A stretch of 8,798 nt of DNA, taken from assembly GCA_041674345.1 (NCBI GenBank), contig JBAYVY010000140.1, forward strand, positions 1 to 8,798. The letters run 5' to 3'. The stretch is from JBAYVY01 sp041674345 (GTDB lineage: Bacteria > Planctomycetota > Phycisphaerae > Phycisphaerales > Zrk34). Positions 6,664 through 8,798 of this stretch are shown here, piece after piece. Under the pieces are notes generated by a model. The model was not told the DNA's origin, ran no database searches, and saw only the letters and a program-made list of their open reading frames with translations. A program made the translations under genes and the position numbers. Positions within the stretch are counted from its first letter, which is position 1. Every line of letters starts with the position of its first letter.

Positions 6664-8665
6664 GGGCGGGCGCGTCTGCGGTGGTGGGTGCGGGGACGTT
6701 TTGGGGGGGGGCGACGATTTCGGGGGTAACTGATTCATTGGGGGGGGTTGCCTCGGAAGTGCCGCTGGTCTTGGGCGCGGGTTCGTCTTTCGGCGCGGGA
6801 GCCGGTGTCGGAGCCGGGGCTGCCGGCGCGACCGGGAACAGCGGCTCGGCGTCACTGGCCGGATGCGTGGGACGGGGATTGGGCACGGTGGGGCGGACGG
6901 TCTGCGGCTTGGGTTGGCCGGTCTGTTTTTCGACCATCACATCGACCGCTTCATCAAGCATCGAGCGCTCCGGCCAGTAGGTGCGTTGACCGGTGAGTTT
7001 TTCCTTCAGACGGATCGCTTCGACCTGACGCGGATCCAGCGACAGCGCCAGATCGACGTGATACAGCGCTTTGTCGCTATCACCGGCGTCGATGGCCTGG
7101 AGGGCGTCGCGGAGCTGGGCGGCGGTCATCTTCGAGCGGCTCCAGGGCAGCAGACCTTCACGAGCGCCGAGGCGTGTCATGGTGATGCTGTCCTTGGCCG
7201 CGTCACCGGCGGCGATCAGCGCGTGGTCTTTGAGAATGTGCGTGGTGATGAGGAAGATCACCTCGCTGCGTGTGACGGTGTCATCCTTGCCCTTGAACGC
7301 GGCCCCGGCGATGGGGATATCGCCGAGCAACGGAATCTGGTTGCGGCTGGTGGAGGTTTCTTCCTTGAACAACCCGCCGAGCACGATGGTCTGGCCGTCC
7401 TGCACCATGATGTTGGTGGTCAGTTCCTGCGTGTCTTCATCGGGCACGGTGACGGCGGCGGTGGTGGTGCCGGGCACGACGTTGCGGATCGTGGCCGATG
7501 AAATCGAGGGCTTGAGTTCCAGGCGGATGAAACCATCGTCGCTGATGAACGGGCGCAGGGACAGTTGTGTGCCGGTATCGAGGAATTCGACGGTTTGGGT
7601 GGTGGCGGTGGCGGTGGCGGTGGTGGACAGGTAGCCGATTTTTTCACCGACCAGGACATCGGCTCGCTGGCGGTTGAGCGCCATGATTTTGGGGTTGGCG
7701 ATGATGGTGGTATCGGTGACCGAATCAAGGGCGCGGATGAACGCGGCGACGTTGTTGGTGACGATGCCGACCTTCAACCCGCCGGCGCCTTCGTTGACAT
7801 TGCCGACGTTGCTGGTGGCGGCGGTGGTGGTGGCCTTGACGGTTCCTGAGATCAGGTCGCCGACGCCGCTGAGCGGACTGGTCATGGCATTGATGGCGAC
7901 ATCGGAGAGGATGGAGAAGTCCACGCCGAACGCGGTGGATTCGGTGATGTCGGCCTTGAGGATGGTCGCTTCGACCAACACCTGCCTGGGTCGGGCGTCC
8001 AATTGGGCGATGACCTTCTTGATTTCCTCGATGTTTTCCGGGTAATCGCGGACGACCATCGTGTCGGGATGGGCGAAGGAATTGGCGCCGCCGTCGCTGG
8101 GCGAAGGCACGAAGCCGGGGCCGACGTTGCCGCTGACGGCGATGGAGCCGGCGCTGGACAACAGCGGCGTGACGAAGACGGCGGCGTCGGAGGCGGTGAT
8201 GTAGTTGAGCTTGACGACCTGATACGTGACCTTGCGTTCGGCCTGTTCGATCTTCTTCAGTTCGTCGGCGGTGTAGATGTAGATGAAGTTGCCCTTCTCG
8301 CGGAAGCCGCAGCCGTTCTGCTGGAGGATCGCGTCGAGGGCTTCATAGAAGGTCACATCGTAAAGGTTGGCGGTGACGCTGCCCTTGACCGACGAGCTGG
8401 GCACGATGTTGCGCCGGCCCTGGATGCTGAGCAGTTGCAGCACCTGGGCGAGGTCGGCGTTGGCGACGTTGAGGGAGACCGTGTCGTAGCTGGAGACCTT
8501 CACGCCGGTGTCGACCGCGGGTTTGGCGTCACCACCGCCGGCCGCGGCCTTGATGGCGCCGGTGACGACCGACAGCGGGCTTTCCCCGTTTGCCGATCCG
8601 CTATAAACGGACCCGATCGCCACAAAAAAAATACCAGCCAGAATGGTTTGTCGAATCGCGGCCAT
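6470..8665 (-). CDS. Secretin (PilQ/GspD superfamily) with C-terminal TPR unit and Pro/Ala tail; frameshifted near its end
   Basis: As read, 731 residues forming the outer-membrane pore. Residues 1-26 are a signal peptide (LAGIFFVAIGSVYSGSA). An N0/STN domain spans about 58-138 (LNVANADLAQVLQLLSIQG, YEALDAILQQNG), and an N1 domain about 145-225 (VVRDYPENIEEIKKVIAQLD). The secretin domain covers 228-478 with VLVEATILKADI, GTQLSLRPFI, IMVQDGQTIVLGGLFKEE, IPLLGDIPIAGAAF and EVIFLITTHIL. Residues 513-560 look like one TPR unit (ALYHVDLALSLDPRQVEAI), an unusual addition, and then a Pro/Ala tail begins. After about residue 667 the frame turns Arg-rich (GSRRSSNRTGRR), while the neighbouring frame continues a natural tail to 6250, so the true protein is probably 804 residues. 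The ATG at 8665 has AGGAG 7 nt upstream. It lacks clear evidence separating PilQ from GspD; the nearby kinase and ATPase favour neither. Confidence 0.93.
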   Translation of the reverse strand: MAAIRQTILAGIFFVAIGSVYSGSANGESPLSVVTGAIKAAAGGGDAKPAVDTGVKVSSYDTVSLNVANADLAQVLQLLSIQGRRNIVPSSSVKGSVTANLYDVTFYEALDAILQQNGCGFREKGNFIYIYTADELKKIEQAERKVTYQVVKLNYITASDAAVFVTPLLSSAGSIAVSGNVGPGFVPSPSDGGANSFAHPDTMVVRDYPENIEEIKKVIAQLDARPRQVLVEATILKADITESTAFGVDFSILSDVAINAMTSPLSGVGDLISGTVKATTTAATSNVGNVNEGAGGLKVGIVTNNVAAFIRALDSVTDTTIIANPKIMALNRQRADVLVGEKIGYLSTTATATATTQTVEFLDTGTQLSLRPFISDDGFIRLELKPSISSATIRNVVPGTTTAAVTVPDEDTQELTTNIMVQDGQTIVLGGLFKEETSTSRNQIPLLGDIPIAGAAFKGKDDTVTRSEVIFLITTHILKDHALIAAGDAAKDSITMTRLGAREGLLPWSRSKMTAAQLRDALQAIDAGDSDKALYHVDLALSLDPRQVEAIRLKEKLTGQRTYWPERSMLDEAVDVMVEKQTGQPKPQTVRPTVPNPRPTHPASDAEPLFPVAPAAPAPTPAPAPKDEPAPKTSGTSEATPPNESVTPEIVAPPQNVPAPTTADAPAPGPGSRRSSNRTGRRSHAIRDPGRCFNRSYATRAPGRGRDGSRRTATPSRRRRRRDADARRRCR
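6656..6667 (-). other. Probable frameshift site in a C/G-rich run
   Basis: On the coding strand the bases GCCCCCGGCCCC span 6667-6656. Before them the first frame reads PAPTTADAPA; after them only the other frame reads sensibly (PAPEEAVTEP). Reducing the five-C run at 6662-6666 to four restores a continuous APAPAPEEAVTEP. Longer runs nearby (nine G at 6713-6721 region, eight G near 6740) keep the frame. Confidence 0.75.
7601..7626 (-). repeat. Hexanucleotide repeat GGTGGC inside the secretin domain
   Basis: GGTGGC is repeated three times on the plus strand and followed by GGTGGTGG. On the coding strand it encodes alternating Thr and Ala (TTATATATT, about residues 348-356) between VGEKIGY and TVEFLDTGT. 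This is a loop of the secretin barrel where length changes in steps of two residues would be tolerated. Confidence 0.75.
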
Positions 8666-8734
8666 GAGCGAACTCCTGTAGAAACGGGAACAAGGGGTGA
8701 AAGATTCGTCCGTCGTGTGGCCTGCAATGTCGTG
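8666..8734 (-). other. Short gap before the secretin gene
   Basis: This 69-bp gap holds the secretin ribosome site (AGGAG at 8673-8677 on the minus strand) next to the ATG at 8665. No clear promoter boxes or hairpin were seen, so the secretin may be transcribed with the gene upstream. Confidence 0.5.
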
Positions 8735-8798
8735 TTACATTTCGAGGATCACTTCGACGCCGTCTTTCTCCAGCACCACTGCGCGTGAGCGCACTTCC
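8735..8798 (-). CDS. C-terminal end of an unidentified gene (cut by window edge)
   Basis: Reading in from the right edge, one minus-strand frame gives EVRSRAVVLEKDGVEVILEM and then TAA at 8735-8737. The alternation of charged and hydrophobic residues looks like beta strands of a real protein, and the other two frames look less protein-like. In pilus operons the gene before the secretin is often a pilM-N-O-P member, so an inner-membrane alignment protein is possible, but 20 residues do not allow a family call. Confidence 0.55.
   Translation of the reverse strand, partial: EVRSRAVVLEKDGVEVILEM

Noticed and set aside
6664..6855. A separate gene starting at 6855 in the tail frame
   Set aside because: Its first 60 or so residues are Arg/Pro-rich out-of-frame secretin sequence; only the part after about 6663 looks natural, which fits a frameshift in one gene better than two genes.

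Overview
All genes that can be supported lie on the minus strand and read from the right edge to the left edge. The window looks like part of a type IV pilus (or type II secretion-like) locus with a built-in signalling cassette, from a GC-rich Gram-negative bacterium. A secretin with a signal peptide and an outer-membrane-type lipoprotein imply a diderm cell. The GC-rich coding, the secretin with a long Pro/Ala tail, and the mix of two-component, HD-GYP and STAS genes with a GspE/PilB ATPase make me lean towards Planctomycetota. That placement is an impression from the proteins and was not tested.

In transcription order (right to left): the last 20 codons of an unidentified gene (8735-8798); a secretin of the PilQ/GspD superfamily (8665 to 6470 as read, or to 6250 if one apparent frameshift is repaired); a perfect 30-bp palindrome (6208-6237); a lipoprotein with about ten TPR units (6183-4960); about 110 bp holding two oppositely oriented arrays of 7-bp AATC/GATT repeats; a membrane PAS histidine kinase (4849-3398); a stand-alone receiver protein (3337-2933); a GAF/HD-GYP cyclic-di-GMP phosphodiesterase (2936-1281); a STAS anti-sigma-antagonist-like protein (1284-949); and the N-terminal 313 residues of a PilB/GspE assembly ATPase (941-1), which runs off the left edge before its Walker A motif.

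The receiver, HD-GYP and STAS genes overlap by 4 bp each (GTGA, ATGA). The STAS stop is 7 nt from the ATPase start, and the ATPase ribosome binding site sits on that stop. These four genes are therefore very likely co-translated. The inferred scheme is that the kinase senses a signal at the inner membrane, the receiver relays it, the HD-GYP enzyme lowers cyclic-di-GMP and the STAS protein acts as a partner switch, all next to the motor ATPase. The ATPase carries an MshEN-type N-terminal domain, the fold that binds cyclic-di-GMP in other PilB/MshE proteins, but several signature positions are altered. The secretin and TPR lipoprotein would form the outer-membrane pore and possibly its pilotin.

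The points most worth checking are the apparent +1 frameshift in the secretin tail, the inverted heptamer repeat arrays before the kinase, the possible local cyclic-di-GMP circuit, and an unrecognised domain at the start of the HD-GYP protein. No tRNA, rRNA, CRISPR array, insertion sequence or phage gene was seen.
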